Assembly (NCBI RefSeq): GCF_002157625.1
Contig: NZ_BDMM01000006.1
Location: 124,001 to 188,000 of the forward strand
Length of the DNA stretch: 64,000 nt
From: Brevundimonas sp. SH203
GTDB taxonomy: Bacteria; Pseudomonadota; Alphaproteobacteria; Caulobacterales; Caulobacteraceae
Reading direction: 5' to 3'
The notes beneath the pieces are model-generated. The model saw only the letters and a program-made list of their open reading frames with translations, made no database searches and was not told the DNA's origin. The translations under genes were made by a program, and so were the position numbers. Positions 51,304 to 61,016 of this stretch are shown in pieces (positions within the stretch are counted from its first letter, which is position 1; every line of letters begins with the position of its first letter).

Positions 51304-52815
51304 TCATCGGGCGTAGCCGGTGAAGTGGTGGGAGTGGTCGGGCAGGCTGGCGACGGCGCGCGCGATCAATTGGGAAAACTGGGTCGCCTGTCGCTCCACC
51401 GCCTCCAGCGGTTCGATCTCGACCAGCGGCGACAGGCGTTTGGGCCACACGCCCGATCCGGTGAAGACGGCGGTCCAGCTGTCCTCGCGGAAAGACTCGT
51501 CCTCCAACAGGGCGATCTCGCCGCGCGCGCGGAAGAGGTCGATCTTGGCCGCCAGCGTATCGGGCGGCGGCGTGCGGCGGCAGCGGTCCCACATCGCCCC
51601 TTCGCGACCGGCCAGATGATAGTGCAGCACGATGAAGTCGCGGATGCGCTCGAACTCCTGGGCGGAACGGCGATTATATTCGCGGATCAGGGCGGGATCG
51701 AACGTCCGGTCGGGAAACAGCTCCAGCAACCGCCCTATGCCCGTCTGGATCAGGTTGATGCTGGTCGATTCCAGGGGCTCGACGAAGCCGGACGCTAGGC
51801 CCAGCGCGACCACATTGCCCTTCCACGCCTCGCGCCGCCGGCCGGTGACGAAACGCAGCCGGTTCGGTTCGGCCAGCGGCGCGGACTCGATCTGCCCCAG
51901 CAGGTCGTCCAGCGCCGTCTGATCGTCGACATGATCGCTGCAATAGACATAGCCGTTGCCCACGCGATGCTGCAGCGGGATGCGCCATTGCCAGCCGGCG
52001 TCGCGCGCGCGGGCGGTGGTCAGCGGCTCCGGCGCGCGCGTGGAGGCGCAGGGCAGGGCGACGGCGCGGTCGCACGGCAGCCATCGGGTCCAGTCCTCGT
52101 ATCCCGCCTGCATCGTCTGTTCGATCAGCAGGCCGCGGAAGCCCGAGCAGTCGATGAACAGATCGGCCGCGACCTCGCCGCCGTCCTGCATTCTCAACGC
52201 CCGGACCAGACCGTTTTCGCCGTCGCGATCCACGCCCTCGATCCGTCCCTCGCGTCTCTGCACGCCCAGGGCTTCGGCCAGCGTCCTCAGACGCCTGGCG
52301 AACAGGCCGGCGTCGAACTGATAGGCGTAGCTGTAGTGAGACAGCACCGACCGGCTGTCGTCCACCGGCGGCGCGAACTTGCAGGCGCGGGCCATGGCGG
52401 TCGGCATCGACCAAGCGTCCAGGTTTTCGATCCGCCCCTCCGCCTTCAGCCGAAACAGATACTGTCGCCAGGGCGGGCCGGCGATGACCGGGCCATAGTC
52501 GCCGAATCCGTGGAAATACTCCGACCCCGGCCCGCTCCAGTCCTTGAAGGCGATGCCCAGCTTGGCGGTCGCGGCGGTCGAGCGGATGAAGTCGTCTTCG
52601 CTCAGGCCCAGCGACTCCACGAACTGGCGGATCGGCGGAATCGTCGCCTCGCCGACGCCGACCGTGCCGATGGCCTCCGATTCGATCAGGGTGATCTGGA
52701 CCTTCAGTCCGCCCGGCCGATGAAAGGCGCGGGCCAGGGCGGCGGCGGCCATCCAGCCGGCCGTGCCCCCGCCCACAATGGCCACATGGCGCACATCGTC
52801 CGCACGCTGATCCAT
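51304..52815 (-). CDS. Flavin-dependent (tryptophan) halogenase family protein
   Basis: 503 aa. FAD-binding GGGTAGWMAAAALARAF near residue 14, VGVGEATIPPIRQFVESLGL, KLGIAFKDW with the Lys expected to form the haloamine, SYAYQFDAGLFARRL, DLFIDCSGFRGLLIEQ, the diagnostic WQWRIPLQHRVGNGYVYC (WxWxIP), and ALGLASGFVEPLESTSINLI. The fold is complete. Family members related to BrvH from Brevundimonas brominate free indole. In Caulobacterales and Xanthomonadales such genes often sit beside sugar TonB receptors, and here the receptor is divergent. Natural substrate unknown; a different redox role is possible. Confidence 0.9.
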   Translation of the reverse strand: MDQRADDVRHVAIVGGGTAGWMAAAALARAFHRPGGLKVQITLIESEAIGTVGVGEATIPPIRQFVESLGLSEDDFIRSTAATAKLGIAFKDWSGPGSEYFHGFGDYGPVIAGPPWRQYLFRLKAEGRIENLDAWSMPTAMARACKFAPPVDDSRSVLSHYSYAYQFDAGLFARRLRTLAEALGVQRREGRIEGVDRDGENGLVRALRMQDGGEVAADLFIDCSGFRGLLIEQTMQAGYEDWTRWLPCDRAVALPCASTRAPEPLTTARARDAGWQWRIPLQHRVGNGYVYCSDHVDDQTALDDLLGQIESAPLAEPNRLRFVTGRRREAWKGNVVALGLASGFVEPLESTSINLIQTGIGRLLELFPDRTFDPALIREYNRRSAQEFERIRDFIVLHYHLAGREGAMWDRCRRTPPPDTLAAKIDLFRARGEIALLEDESFREDSWTAVFTGSGVWPKRLSPLVEIEPLEAVERQATQFSQLIARAVASLPDHSHHFTGYAR

Positions 52816-52894
52816 CTCATCGCCTCCCCGGGTCGACGTTTTCGCCGGTCATGTCGTTTCGCACACTAACGAAATCCAGCGCTTCCGCCATTTG

Positions 52895-52908
52895 TGGTAG
52901 CGCTATCA
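52895..52908. promoter_or_regulatory. LacI-type operator 1
   Basis: TGGTAGCGCTATCA is palindromic at 6 of 7 pairs with the central GC typical of LacI/GalR operators (TGGTAGCGCTACCA type). It lies in the 241-bp gap between the halogenase and the TonB receptor, 80 bp from the halogenase start. Confidence 0.72.
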
Positions 52909-52952
52909 GAAAATGCTTTTCAGTGGGTGAAAACTTGTGCATCCTTCAAAGG

Positions 52953-52966
52953 TGGTCGCGCTAACA
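52953..52966. promoter_or_regulatory. LacI-type operator 2
   Basis: TGGTCGCGCTAACA pairs at 5 of 7 positions and shares TGGT-GCGCTA-CA with operator 1. The centres are 58 bp apart. It is about 90 bp before the TonB receptor ATG. No LacI regulator is encoded in the window. Confidence 0.6.
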
Positions 52967-53056
52967 TGGATTGAGCGGTCGCATTGGGAGAGGGATGTCG
53001 CCCCCCAAGTCGCCGGTTGAGCGGCGGGCGCGACCAGCAGGAAGGTCCAGAGACTG

Positions 53057-56005
53057 ATGTCTCGTCAAAATCACGTTCGTCGTATCGCTCTGCTGTGCGG
53101 AGCCTCCTTGATTACGGTCGCGGCGACGCTGCCGACGGGCGCGCTCGCCCAATCGCAGACCCCGGCCGCGTCCGACGGCGCGACGACGGTCGATGAGGTC
53201 GTCGTCACCGGCATTCGCGCCCAGCTGCGCTCGGCCCAGGCGATCAAGAAGAACTCCGAGGTCATCGTGGACTCGGTGACGGCGGTCGACATCGGCGCCC
53301 TGCCGGACCGTTCGGTGTCCGAGGCGCTGCAGCGCATCCCCGGCGTCACGCTTCAGCGCACCAACGCCGCGCGCGACCCCGCGCGTCTGGCGGCCGAAGG
53401 CGGCGGCGTCTTCATTCGCGGCCTGTCCTGGGTGCGTTCCGAAACCAACGGCCGCGACATCTTCTCCGCCTCGAACGGGCGGGGGCTCAGCTTCGAGGAC
53501 GTTTCGGCCGACCTTCTGGCGGGTGTGGACGTCTATAAGAACGTCGCCGCCAACATGATCGAGGGCGGCATCGCCGGCACGACCAATCTTCGCACCCGTG
53601 TCCCGTTCGACAACTCCAAGCCCCTCCTGGCCGTCAACACCGACTACAACTACGGCGACCTGTCCGAAAAAGGCTTCTGGTCCGGCAGCGTGCTGGCGAC
53701 GGATCGCTGGCAGACGGGCATCGGCGAGATCGGCCTCCTGGCCAACGTCAGTGTCTCCAACGTCGGCAACCGCACCAACTCCATCTCGGTCGACCGCTAC
53801 GATCCCGTCACCCTGGACGCCACCAACGCCAGCACCGACGGATCGGGCAAGGCGGGCCAGACGGTGTTCGTGCCGAAATATCTGGGCTGGCGCACCATCG
53901 ACTGGGAGCAGAAGCGCACGGCCGTCGCCCTGGCCGCGCAATGGCGGCCCAACGACCAGTGGCTGTTCACCCTGCAGGGTCTGGCCTCGCAGGCCGACGC
54001 CTATAACGTCGAATATGCGCTGGGCACCGACAGTATCGTCACGCCCAACTCCAGCTACAAATACAACGACCAGAACGTCTTCCTCAGCGGCGCCATCCCG
54101 TCGGCGAACTGGAGCACCGACACCCGCGTCGGCGACGACACCAAGAAGACCAGCGATGTGGCGCTGAACTTCCAGTACACGCCGGGCAACAACTGGTCCG
54201 TCTCGGGCGACCTGCAGTATGTGAAGTCCAGCGCCAAAATCTATTCGATGACGGCCTTCACCCAGCTGCGGGACCGTCCGAACCTGGCGATCACCATCGA
54301 CGGGGATCTGCCCACCGTCACCTCGACCGGCGGCACGCCCGAGGACAAGTCCGCCTATTGGTGGGCGGCGGCGATGGATCACATCGAAAACAACGAGGCC
54401 GACGAACTGGCCGGTCGCCTGGACGCTCGCTACGACTTCGACCAGAGCGCGCCCTTCTTCAAGTCGGTGGCCTTCGGGGTGCGCGGCACCGAGAAGAACT
54501 ACACCAACCGTCAGACCGGCTATAACTGGGGCGCGCTGTCCAACCAATACTGGATGGGTAACGCCAATCCGGTCTATCTCACCGACACAGGCTTTAGCGG
54601 AGGAGCCCAGGATTCCCGTCTTCCAGAGTCCTCTTTCCTGTATCGCTTCGACAACTTCTTCCGCGGCGACACGAATGTTCCCGGGGTCGCCTGGTTCCCG
54701 ACGGCCGACCTCCTGAACCAGGGCACGGCCCACGCCTACAGCATTCTCAAGAACACCGAGAATGGCAGCTGCTGCGCCTGGGCCCCGCTCAGCGACGATT
54801 ACGACAGCTATCGTCTGGGCGGCGGCAACGGCGGCATCACCGAACTGACCGAAAAGACCCAGGCCGCCTATGTCTATGCCCGGTTCGGCAACGACACGGC
54901 CTTCTTCGGTCGCGCCTTCGACGGCAACATCGGCCTGCGCGCGGTCGAGACCAAGACCAGCTCCAACACCGTCACCACCCTGCCGTCGATCACCGGCTCC
55001 TGCCCGCCGGCGAACAACCCCAACGCAAACTGCACGGCCTTCAACCAGGCGCGTCAATTCGTGAATGGCGGTTCGCTGGACGGCCAGCCGGTCGAGAGCA
55101 GCTACACCAACTGGCTGCCCAGCCTGAACCTGCGCGGCTTCGTCAGGGACGACCTGCAACTGCGCGTCGCGGTGTCGCGCGCCATGGTCCGGCCGGAGAT
55201 GTATCAGCTCCAGCCCTTCACCAACCTGTCGATCAACTTCCAGCCCGACGGCTATACGCTGAACCCGACGACGCCCTTCACCGCCGTCGGCGGCAACCCG
55301 GCCCTGCGGCCGATCACGGCGACCAACTTCGACGCCAGCCTGGAGTGGTATTTCGCCCCGACCGGAAGCCTGACGTTCGCGGCCTTCCACAAGGACATCA
55401 AGGACTACATCTTCACCGGCACCGAGACCCAGTCGATCACCAACGGCGGCGTCACCTACGACTTCCTGGTCACACGCTACACCAATGGGTCGAAGGGCAA
55501 GGTTGATGGCTTCGAAGTGGCTTATTCCCAGTTCTTCGACTTCCTGCCCGGCGCCCTCAGCGGCCTGGGCGTGCAGGGCAACTTCACCTACATCAGCTCT
55601 GACGGCGGCAAGAACACCAGCCAGAACATCCTCGACACCACCCAGAACGGCGCCGCATCCGACAGCACCCTGCCGCTCGAAGGCATGTCGCGCACCAGCT
55701 ACAACGCCGCCATCATGTACGAGAAATACGGCATCTCGGCGCGGCTGGCCTATAACTGGCGCGAGGAATATCTGCTGACCACCTCGGCCGCCAACATCAA
55801 TGCCCCCGTCTGGGCCAGCGATTACGGCCAACTGGACGGATCGGTCTTCTACAATATCACCCCGGACCTGAAGATCGGGGTTCAATCGACCAACATCCTG
55901 AACGAACGGACGGTGCTGAAAGTGGGCAGCGAGACCCGCAAACCGCCGTACAACTGGGTTGACACCGACCGCCGGATCGCCGTGGTGCTGCGCGCCGCCT
56001 TCTGA
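53057..56005 (+). CDS. Large TonB-dependent receptor for oligosaccharide uptake
   Basis: 982 aa, the size of carbohydrate-type receptors. Signal peptide (to ALAQ, about 32), TonB box (VDEVVVTGIRAQLRSAQAIK), plug (DIGALPDRSVSEALQRIPGV, VFIRGLSWVRSETNGRDIFS, GGIAGTTNLRTR) and a barrel ending VDTDRRIAVVLRAAF. The VVVTGIR...SAQ-IK plug start is typical of Caulobacter/Xanthomonas sugar receptors. With GH35, GH31, an acetylesterase and GH29 downstream, xyloglucan oligosaccharides are the likely cargo. No SusD partner is present. Tandem LacI-type operators precede it. Confidence 0.93.
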   Translation: MSRQNHVRRIALLCGASLITVAATLPTGALAQSQTPAASDGATTVDEVVVTGIRAQLRSAQAIKKNSEVIVDSVTAVDIGALPDRSVSEALQRIPGVTLQRTNAARDPARLAAEGGGVFIRGLSWVRSETNGRDIFSASNGRGLSFEDVSADLLAGVDVYKNVAANMIEGGIAGTTNLRTRVPFDNSKPLLAVNTDYNYGDLSEKGFWSGSVLATDRWQTGIGEIGLLANVSVSNVGNRTNSISVDRYDPVTLDATNASTDGSGKAGQTVFVPKYLGWRTIDWEQKRTAVALAAQWRPNDQWLFTLQGLASQADAYNVEYALGTDSIVTPNSSYKYNDQNVFLSGAIPSANWSTDTRVGDDTKKTSDVALNFQYTPGNNWSVSGDLQYVKSSAKIYSMTAFTQLRDRPNLAITIDGDLPTVTSTGGTPEDKSAYWWAAAMDHIENNEADELAGRLDARYDFDQSAPFFKSVAFGVRGTEKNYTNRQTGYNWGALSNQYWMGNANPVYLTDTGFSGGAQDSRLPESSFLYRFDNFFRGDTNVPGVAWFPTADLLNQGTAHAYSILKNTENGSCCAWAPLSDDYDSYRLGGGNGGITELTEKTQAAYVYARFGNDTAFFGRAFDGNIGLRAVETKTSSNTVTTLPSITGSCPPANNPNANCTAFNQARQFVNGGSLDGQPVESSYTNWLPSLNLRGFVRDDLQLRVAVSRAMVRPEMYQLQPFTNLSINFQPDGYTLNPTTPFTAVGGNPALRPITATNFDASLEWYFAPTGSLTFAAFHKDIKDYIFTGTETQSITNGGVTYDFLVTRYTNGSKGKVDGFEVAYSQFFDFLPGALSGLGVQGNFTYISSDGGKNTSQNILDTTQNGAASDSTLPLEGMSRTSYNAAIMYEKYGISARLAYNWREEYLLTTSAANINAPVWASDYGQLDGSVFYNITPDLKIGVQSTNILNERTVLKVGSETRKPPYNWVDTDRRIAVVLRAAF

Positions 56006-56020
56006 TCCGGTTCGGCTTGC

Positions 56021-56047
56021 GGGGCGTCGGCTGACCGTCGGCGCCCC
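56021..56047 (+). terminator. GC hairpin after the TonB receptor gene
   Basis: GGGGCG and CGCCCC pair around a partly self-complementary 15-base centre, 16 bp after the stop. It may attenuate transcription into the GH35 gene, giving more receptor than enzyme; no T-run follows. Confidence 0.45.
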
Positions 56048-56083
56048 GTCTCTATTCGCATCGATCGGCGTTGGGAGGCGACG

Positions 56084-57751
56084 ATGGGCATTTTCGCAAC
56101 CAGGATGACCGCGATCCTGACGGCGGCGACCCTGCTGGGCCTCGCCTCGCCGACGCTGGCCCAGACGCGCGCCCAGACGCGGGTTGCGTCGCCCATCCCC
56201 GAACTGGTCGAACGGAACGGGCGTCACGCCCTGATGGTGGACGGCGCGCCTTTCACCATCCTGGGCGCCCAGGTCAATAATTCGAGCAACTATCCCGCCC
56301 CTCTGGCCCAGGCCTGGCCGGCCGTCCGCCATGTCGGCGCCAACACGGTTCAGGTTCCCATCGCCTGGGAGCAGATCGAGCCGGAGGAGGGGCGGTTCGA
56401 CTTTTCCTTCGTCGATCATCTGGTCGCGGAGGCGCGGCGCAACGACGTGCGGCTGGTCATCCTGTGGTTCGCCACCTGGAAGAACACCTCGCCGAAATAC
56501 GCCCCGGCCTGGGTCAAGCTGAACCCGACGCGCTTCCCGCACCTGATCCAGAAGGACGGGACGGAATCCTACGCCATGTCCCCCTATGGGGCCGAGACTC
56601 TGGCCGCCGACGCCCGCGCCTTCGCCGCCCTGATGCGCCACATCCGCCAGATCGACGAGCGCCAGCGCACCGTCATCATGGTCCAGCCCGAAAACGAGGT
56701 CGGCACCTACGGCGCGGTGCGCGACTATTCCCCCGCCGCCCAGGCCGCCTTCGACGGTCCCGTGCCCCAGGCTCTGCTGCAGCGAACGGGCAAGGCGCCG
56801 GGAAGCTGGTCGGCCGTCTTCGGCGACGAGGCGGAAGAGTTCTTCCACGCCTGGTCCATCGCCACCTATGTCAACACGGTCGCCGAGGCGGGGCGGCGCG
56901 AATATCCGCTGCCCCTGTATGTCAACGCCGCCTTGCCGGACCCGCATGAACGCACCGCCCCGACCAGCTATGCGTCGGGCGGCCCGGTCTGGCCCGTCTT
57001 CGATGTCTGGAAGGCCGCCGCCCCCGCCATCGCCATGCTCAGCCCCGACATCTACAATCGCGACAGCCGCACCTACGAAGGTCATCTGGATCGCTATGCG
57101 CGACCGGACAACGCCCTGTTCGTCGCCGAAACCGGCAATGATGTTCCCTACGCCCGCTATCTGTTTTCGGTTCTGGGCCGGGGCGGGATCGGCTTTTCGC
57201 CTTTCGGGATCGACTACACCGGCTACGCCAACTATCCGCTGGGCGCCAAGGCCGTGGACGAGGCGGCGCTGACGCCCTTCCGCGACGTCTATCGGTTGAT
57301 CACGCCGTGGCAGCGGGTCTGGGCGCGGGCCGCCTTCGACGGCAAGGTCTGGGGCGTGTCCGAGCCGGACGACCGCGCCTCCCAGACGCTGGACCTGGGC
57401 GACTGGACCGCCACGGTCGGCTATCGCCGTTGGCAGTTCGGCCAGCCCGACTGGACCTGGCTCGGCCCCCTCGACGACGTTCCCGGCACGGAAAAGCCGG
57501 GCGGCGGCGCCCTGATCGCCGAGATCGCGCCGGGCGAGTTCATCGTCACGGCCCGTCGCGCCCGCATCGACTTCGCGCCCAAGCCGTCCGCCGACGGCCG
57601 GCGCCGGATGGTCGTCCGCTATGAGGAAGGCCATTTCGATCCTGACGGACACTGGGCTTTCGAGCGGATCTGGAACGGCGACCAGACCGACTATGGCCTG
57701 AACTTCACCGACCGGCCGCAGTTGCTGCGCGTCGTCACCGCCACCTACTGA
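56084..57751 (+). CDS. GH35 beta-galactosidase (xyloglucan type)
   Basis: 555 aa with a signal peptide (to TLAQ, about 27). The TIM barrel shows the GH35 pattern: [51 protein letters not shown] acid/base Glu near residue 204 ([14 protein letters not shown]), and the nucleophile Glu near 349 ([10 protein letters not shown]). The C-terminal beta domain (about 400-555) matches the DUF5597-like part seen in Cellvibrio Bgl35A, which removes galactose from xyloglucan. ATG 56084 has GGAGG upstream. It is probably periplasmic and acts with the next gene, 29 bp away. Confidence 0.9.
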   Translation: MGIFATRMTAILTAATLLGLASPTLAQTRAQTRVASPIPELVERNGRHALMVDGAPFTILGAQVNNSSNYPAPLAQAWPAVRHVGANTVQVPIAWEQIEPEEGRFDFSFVDHLVAEARRNDVRLVILWFATWKNTSPKYAPAWVKLNPTRFPHLIQKDGTESYAMSPYGAETLAADARAFAALMRHIRQIDERQRTVIMVQPENEVGTYGAVRDYSPAAQAAFDGPVPQALLQRTGKAPGSWSAVFGDEAEEFFHAWSIATYVNTVAEAGRREYPLPLYVNAALPDPHERTAPTSYASGGPVWPVFDVWKAAAPAIAMLSPDIYNRDSRTYEGHLDRYARPDNALFVAETGNDVPYARYLFSVLGRGGIGFSPFGIDYTGYANYPLGAKAVDEAALTPFRDVYRLITPWQRVWARAAFDGKVWGVSEPDDRASQTLDLGDWTATVGYRRWQFGQPDWTWLGPLDDVPGTEKPGGGALIAEIAPGEFIVTARRARIDFAPKPSADGRRRMVVRYEEGHFDPDGHWAFERIWNGDQTDYGLNFTDRPQLLRVVTATY

Positions 57752-57780
57752 ACCCTGCAAGAGTAAAGCGAGCGCCCGCC

Positions 57781-60720
57781 ATGATCCCGACCCTCGCCCG
57801 CCGCCTGTTCCTGGTCGCCCTGCTGACCGCCCCCCTGGCGGCCTGCGCCGGCGCACCCGGCCTGATGAACGGCGCCTCGGCCGGCGCCCTCCAGCAGGCC
57901 GCGTTCGAGCGCACCGCCAGCGGCGTCGTCGTCACCCCCGCCGAGGGCGCCGCGCGCCGCGTCCGGCTGGAGGTCTATGGCCCCGAGACCATCCGCGTCA
58001 CCGCGACCGAAAATGCGAACCTGGACCTGCCCGCCAGCCTGATGGTCACGGCCCAGCCCTCGACCACCACCCCGTTCCAGGTCGAGATACAAGGCGACCT
58101 CGTGGTGCTGAAGACCGCCGAGGCGACGGCCGAAGTCTCGCGTCAGACCGGCGCCGTCCGCTTCCTGGACCAGAACGGCCAGGAGGTGCTGAAGGAGCGG
58201 GCGGGCAGCCGCCAGCTGAACGCCGTCACCGTCGAGGACCAGAAGGGCGACCATCGCTTCCTGGCCACGCGCCAGGTCTGGGAAAGCCCGGCGGACGAGG
58301 CCTTCTACGGCCTGGGCCAGCACCAGCAGGGGGTGATGAACTACAAGGGCCGCGACGTTCAGCTGGCCCAGCACAACATCGATGTCGGCATTCCGCTGGT
58401 CGTGTCCAGCCGCAACTACGGCGTCCTGTGGGACAACAATTCGATCACCCGTTTCGGCGACCCGCGCCCCTACGGCATGATCGGCGACCAGTTCATCGTG
58501 CGAGACGCTACGGGCCGGTTCGGCGGGCTGACGGCCAGCTACTACCAGAACGACCAGCTCAAGGTTCAGCGCCAGGAAACCGAGGTGAACTACGAGTTCA
58601 TCCGCGAATGGTCGCGCTGGCCCGAGGGCTTCAAGTCGCAACCGGGCCAGCCGGTCCAGACCGGCGACATGGGCAAGCCCGGACAGGCGGGCGTCAAGGT
58701 CGTCTGGGAAGGCACGCTGGAGACCGCGACCCCCGGCCTGCATAAGTTCCGCCTCTATTCCTCCGGCTATGCGAAGGTCTGGATCGACGGTCAGCTGGTC
58801 GAGGATAACTGGCGCCAGAACTGGAACCCCTTCGACCACGACTTCCAGGTCCAGATGGCGGCGGACAAGCGCGTGCCGATCAGGATCGAGTGGACCCCCG
58901 AAGACGGCTACATCTCCCTGCGCCACCAGGACCCGCTGCCCGCCGCCGACCAGGGCGCGCTCAGCCTGGCGTCAGAGGTCGGCACGGCCATCGACTACTA
59001 CTATATCGGCGGTCAGAATCTGGACGGCGTCATCGCCAACTATCGCGGCCTGACCGGCAAGTCGGTCATGCTGCCCCGCTGGGCCTACGGCTTCTGGCAG
59101 AGCCGCCAGCGCTACAACACCCAGGACGAGGTGACGGGCGTGGTGCGTCGCTATCGCGAGCTGGGCCTGCCGATCGACAACGTGGTTCAGGACTGGTTCT
59201 ACTGGCCCGAGAACGCCTGGGGCTCGCACCAGTTCGACCCCGCGCGCTTCCCGAACCCGACCCGGATGGTCAAGGACGTTCACGACATGAACGCCAACAT
59301 CATCATCTCGGTCTGGCCGAAATTCTATCCGACCACCGACCACTACAAGCAGCTGGACGCCATCGGCGGCATGTACACCCGGAACGTCGATGTCGGCGCG
59401 CGCGACTGGGTCGGCCCCGGCTACGCCAACAGCTTCTACGACCCCTATCTGCCCGCCGCCCGCGACCTGTACTGGAAGCAGATGTCCGACAGCTTCAAGG
59501 GCATGGGCTTCGACGGCTGGTGGCTGGATTCGGTCGAGCCGGACATGCACTCCAACCTGGACATTCCCGAGCGGACCCTGCGGATGGGGCCGACGGCGAT
59601 CGGGCCGGGCGCCTATGTCTTCAACTCCTATCCGCTGGTCAACGCCGAGAACGTCTATAAGAACTTCCGGCGCGAGAAGGGCGACGAACGCACCTACATC
59701 CTGACCCGCTCGGCCTGGGGCGGCCTGCAACGCACCGGCTCGACCCTGTGGTCCGGCGACGTGGTGGCGCGCTGGGACAATCTGAAGGATCAGATCTCGG
59801 CCGGGGTGAACACCGGCCTGTCGGGCCTGGCCAACTGGACCCACGACATCGGCGGCTTCGCGGTGGAAAGCCGCTACTCCAACCCCGCCGGCATGAAGCC
59901 CGAGGACAAGGCCGAGTGGGACGAGCTGAACCTGCGCTGGTTCCAGTTCGGGGCTTGGTCGCCCATCTTCCGCTCGCACGGCGAGTTTCCGCTGCGCGAG
60001 GTCTATAATCTGGCCCAGCCCGGCACGTCGCTCTACGACGCCTACGCCGAACAGATGCGGACCCGCTACCGGCTGATGCCCTACATCTACAGCCTGGCGG
60101 GCGAAGTCTATCAGCACGACGGCACCATCATGCGCGGTCTGGTCATGGACTTCCCGTCCGACCTGAAGGCGCGCGACATCAACGACCAGTATATGTTCGG
60201 TCACGCCCTGCTGGTCGCGCCGGTGACGGAATACAAGGCGCGCAATCGCTCGGTCTATTTCCCGCAAGGCGCCGACTGGTACGACATGCTGACGGGCCAG
60301 AAATACGCCGGCGGTCGCTCGGCCGTTGTCGCGGCGCCGGAAGCCAAGATCCCCGTCTTCGTCCGCGCCGGCTCCATCCTGCCCACCGGCCCGGCGATCC
60401 AATATACGGCCGAGAAGCTGGACGGCCCCCTGACCCTGATCGTCTATACCGGCGCGAACGGCTCCTTCTCGCTCTACGAGGATCAGGGGACGACCTACGC
60501 CTATGAGCGCGGCGAGTTTTCCAACATCCCCATGACCTGGAACGATGCGACCGGCGTCCTGACCATCGGCGCGCGCACCGGCGCCTATCCGACCATGCCG
60601 GCGAACCGCACGATCAATGTGCGCTTCGTCAGCGGGCCGGGCGCCGATGTCGGAAACTTCGACGCAGCTCCGGCCCGGACGATCCAGTACAGCGGACAGG
60701 CCGTGGAGGTGCGCCGCTAG
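57781..60720 (+). CDS. GH31 alpha-xylosidase with PA14 insert
   Basis: 979 aa lipoprotein (LVALLTAPLAACAG lipobox). GH31 catalytic barrel with nucleophile Asp near 583 in GMGFDGWWLDSVEPD and acid/base Asp near 659 in STLWSGDVVARWD, plus RSAWGGLQRTGS. A PA14 domain (about 305-380, ETATPGLHKFRLYSSGYAKV and VWIDGQLVEDNW) is inserted before the barrel, as in Cellvibrio Xyl31A, which removes xylose from the non-reducing end of xyloglucan oligosaccharides. Galactose must be removed first, consistent with the GH35 neighbour. Confidence 0.94.
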   Translation: MIPTLARRLFLVALLTAPLAACAGAPGLMNGASAGALQQAAFERTASGVVVTPAEGAARRVRLEVYGPETIRVTATENANLDLPASLMVTAQPSTTTPFQVEIQGDLVVLKTAEATAEVSRQTGAVRFLDQNGQEVLKERAGSRQLNAVTVEDQKGDHRFLATRQVWESPADEAFYGLGQHQQGVMNYKGRDVQLAQHNIDVGIPLVVSSRNYGVLWDNNSITRFGDPRPYGMIGDQFIVRDATGRFGGLTASYYQNDQLKVQRQETEVNYEFIREWSRWPEGFKSQPGQPVQTGDMGKPGQAGVKVVWEGTLETATPGLHKFRLYSSGYAKVWIDGQLVEDNWRQNWNPFDHDFQVQMAADKRVPIRIEWTPEDGYISLRHQDPLPAADQGALSLASEVGTAIDYYYIGGQNLDGVIANYRGLTGKSVMLPRWAYGFWQSRQRYNTQDEVTGVVRRYRELGLPIDNVVQDWFYWPENAWGSHQFDPARFPNPTRMVKDVHDMNANIIISVWPKFYPTTDHYKQLDAIGGMYTRNVDVGARDWVGPGYANSFYDPYLPAARDLYWKQMSDSFKGMGFDGWWLDSVEPDMHSNLDIPERTLRMGPTAIGPGAYVFNSYPLVNAENVYKNFRREKGDERTYILTRSAWGGLQRTGSTLWSGDVVARWDNLKDQISAGVNTGLSGLANWTHDIGGFAVESRYSNPAGMKPEDKAEWDELNLRWFQFGAWSPIFRSHGEFPLREVYNLAQPGTSLYDAYAEQMRTRYRLMPYIYSLAGEVYQHDGTIMRGLVMDFPSDLKARDINDQYMFGHALLVAPVTEYKARNRSVYFPQGADWYDMLTGQKYAGGRSAVVAAPEAKIPVFVRAGSILPTGPAIQYTAEKLDGPLTLIVYTGANGSFSLYEDQGTTYAYERGEFSNIPMTWNDATGVLTIGARTGAYPTMPANRTINVRFVSGPGADVGNFDAAPARTIQYSGQAVEVRR

Positions 60721-60889
60721 AGACCGCGCGAGGATCGACATCTGACATGATGTCGATGCTCAACTCGTTGTCGTGGAACGCCTTTTCAGAAAGATCGGGT
60801 CGTCTTCCATACAGGACGCCGAGCGGCCTTATAATCGCGGCTCGGTCTTTGACACTGCAACCCGCAATCCTCGCGAAGTTGGACTCGTT

Positions 60890-60979
60890 GGACCGTTTTT
60901 TTCGTCGGACGGTCCAGGTCGGCGGCGAAATTGCACTTTCTTGCACTTTGCACTCGTTTTCGGAGTGCAGTGCAATTTC
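60890..60979 (+). promoter_or_regulatory. Leader region with two hairpins before the acetylesterase gene
   Basis: The 60721-61016 gap is less GC-rich than its surroundings. GGACCGT (60890) pairs with ACGGTCC (60909) around a T-run. Downstream, GAAATTGCACT (60927) is complementary to AGTGCAATTTC (60969), enclosing repeats of TGCACT and TGCACTC/GAGTGCA. No gene is visible. It may be a structured 5' leader or a regulator binding array. Confidence 0.5.
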
Positions 60980-61016
60980 GGACCCTCCGCTGCGGCGGAC
61001 AGATTTGGAGGCGCGG

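Noticed and set aside
52961..57856. A very long minus-strand open frame of 1,631 codons opposite the TonB receptor and GH35 genes.
   Set aside because: It mirrors the real plus-strand genes, has low-complexity Arg/Gly/Val-rich sequence with no domains, and arises because GC-rich codon bias suppresses stops in the complementary frame.
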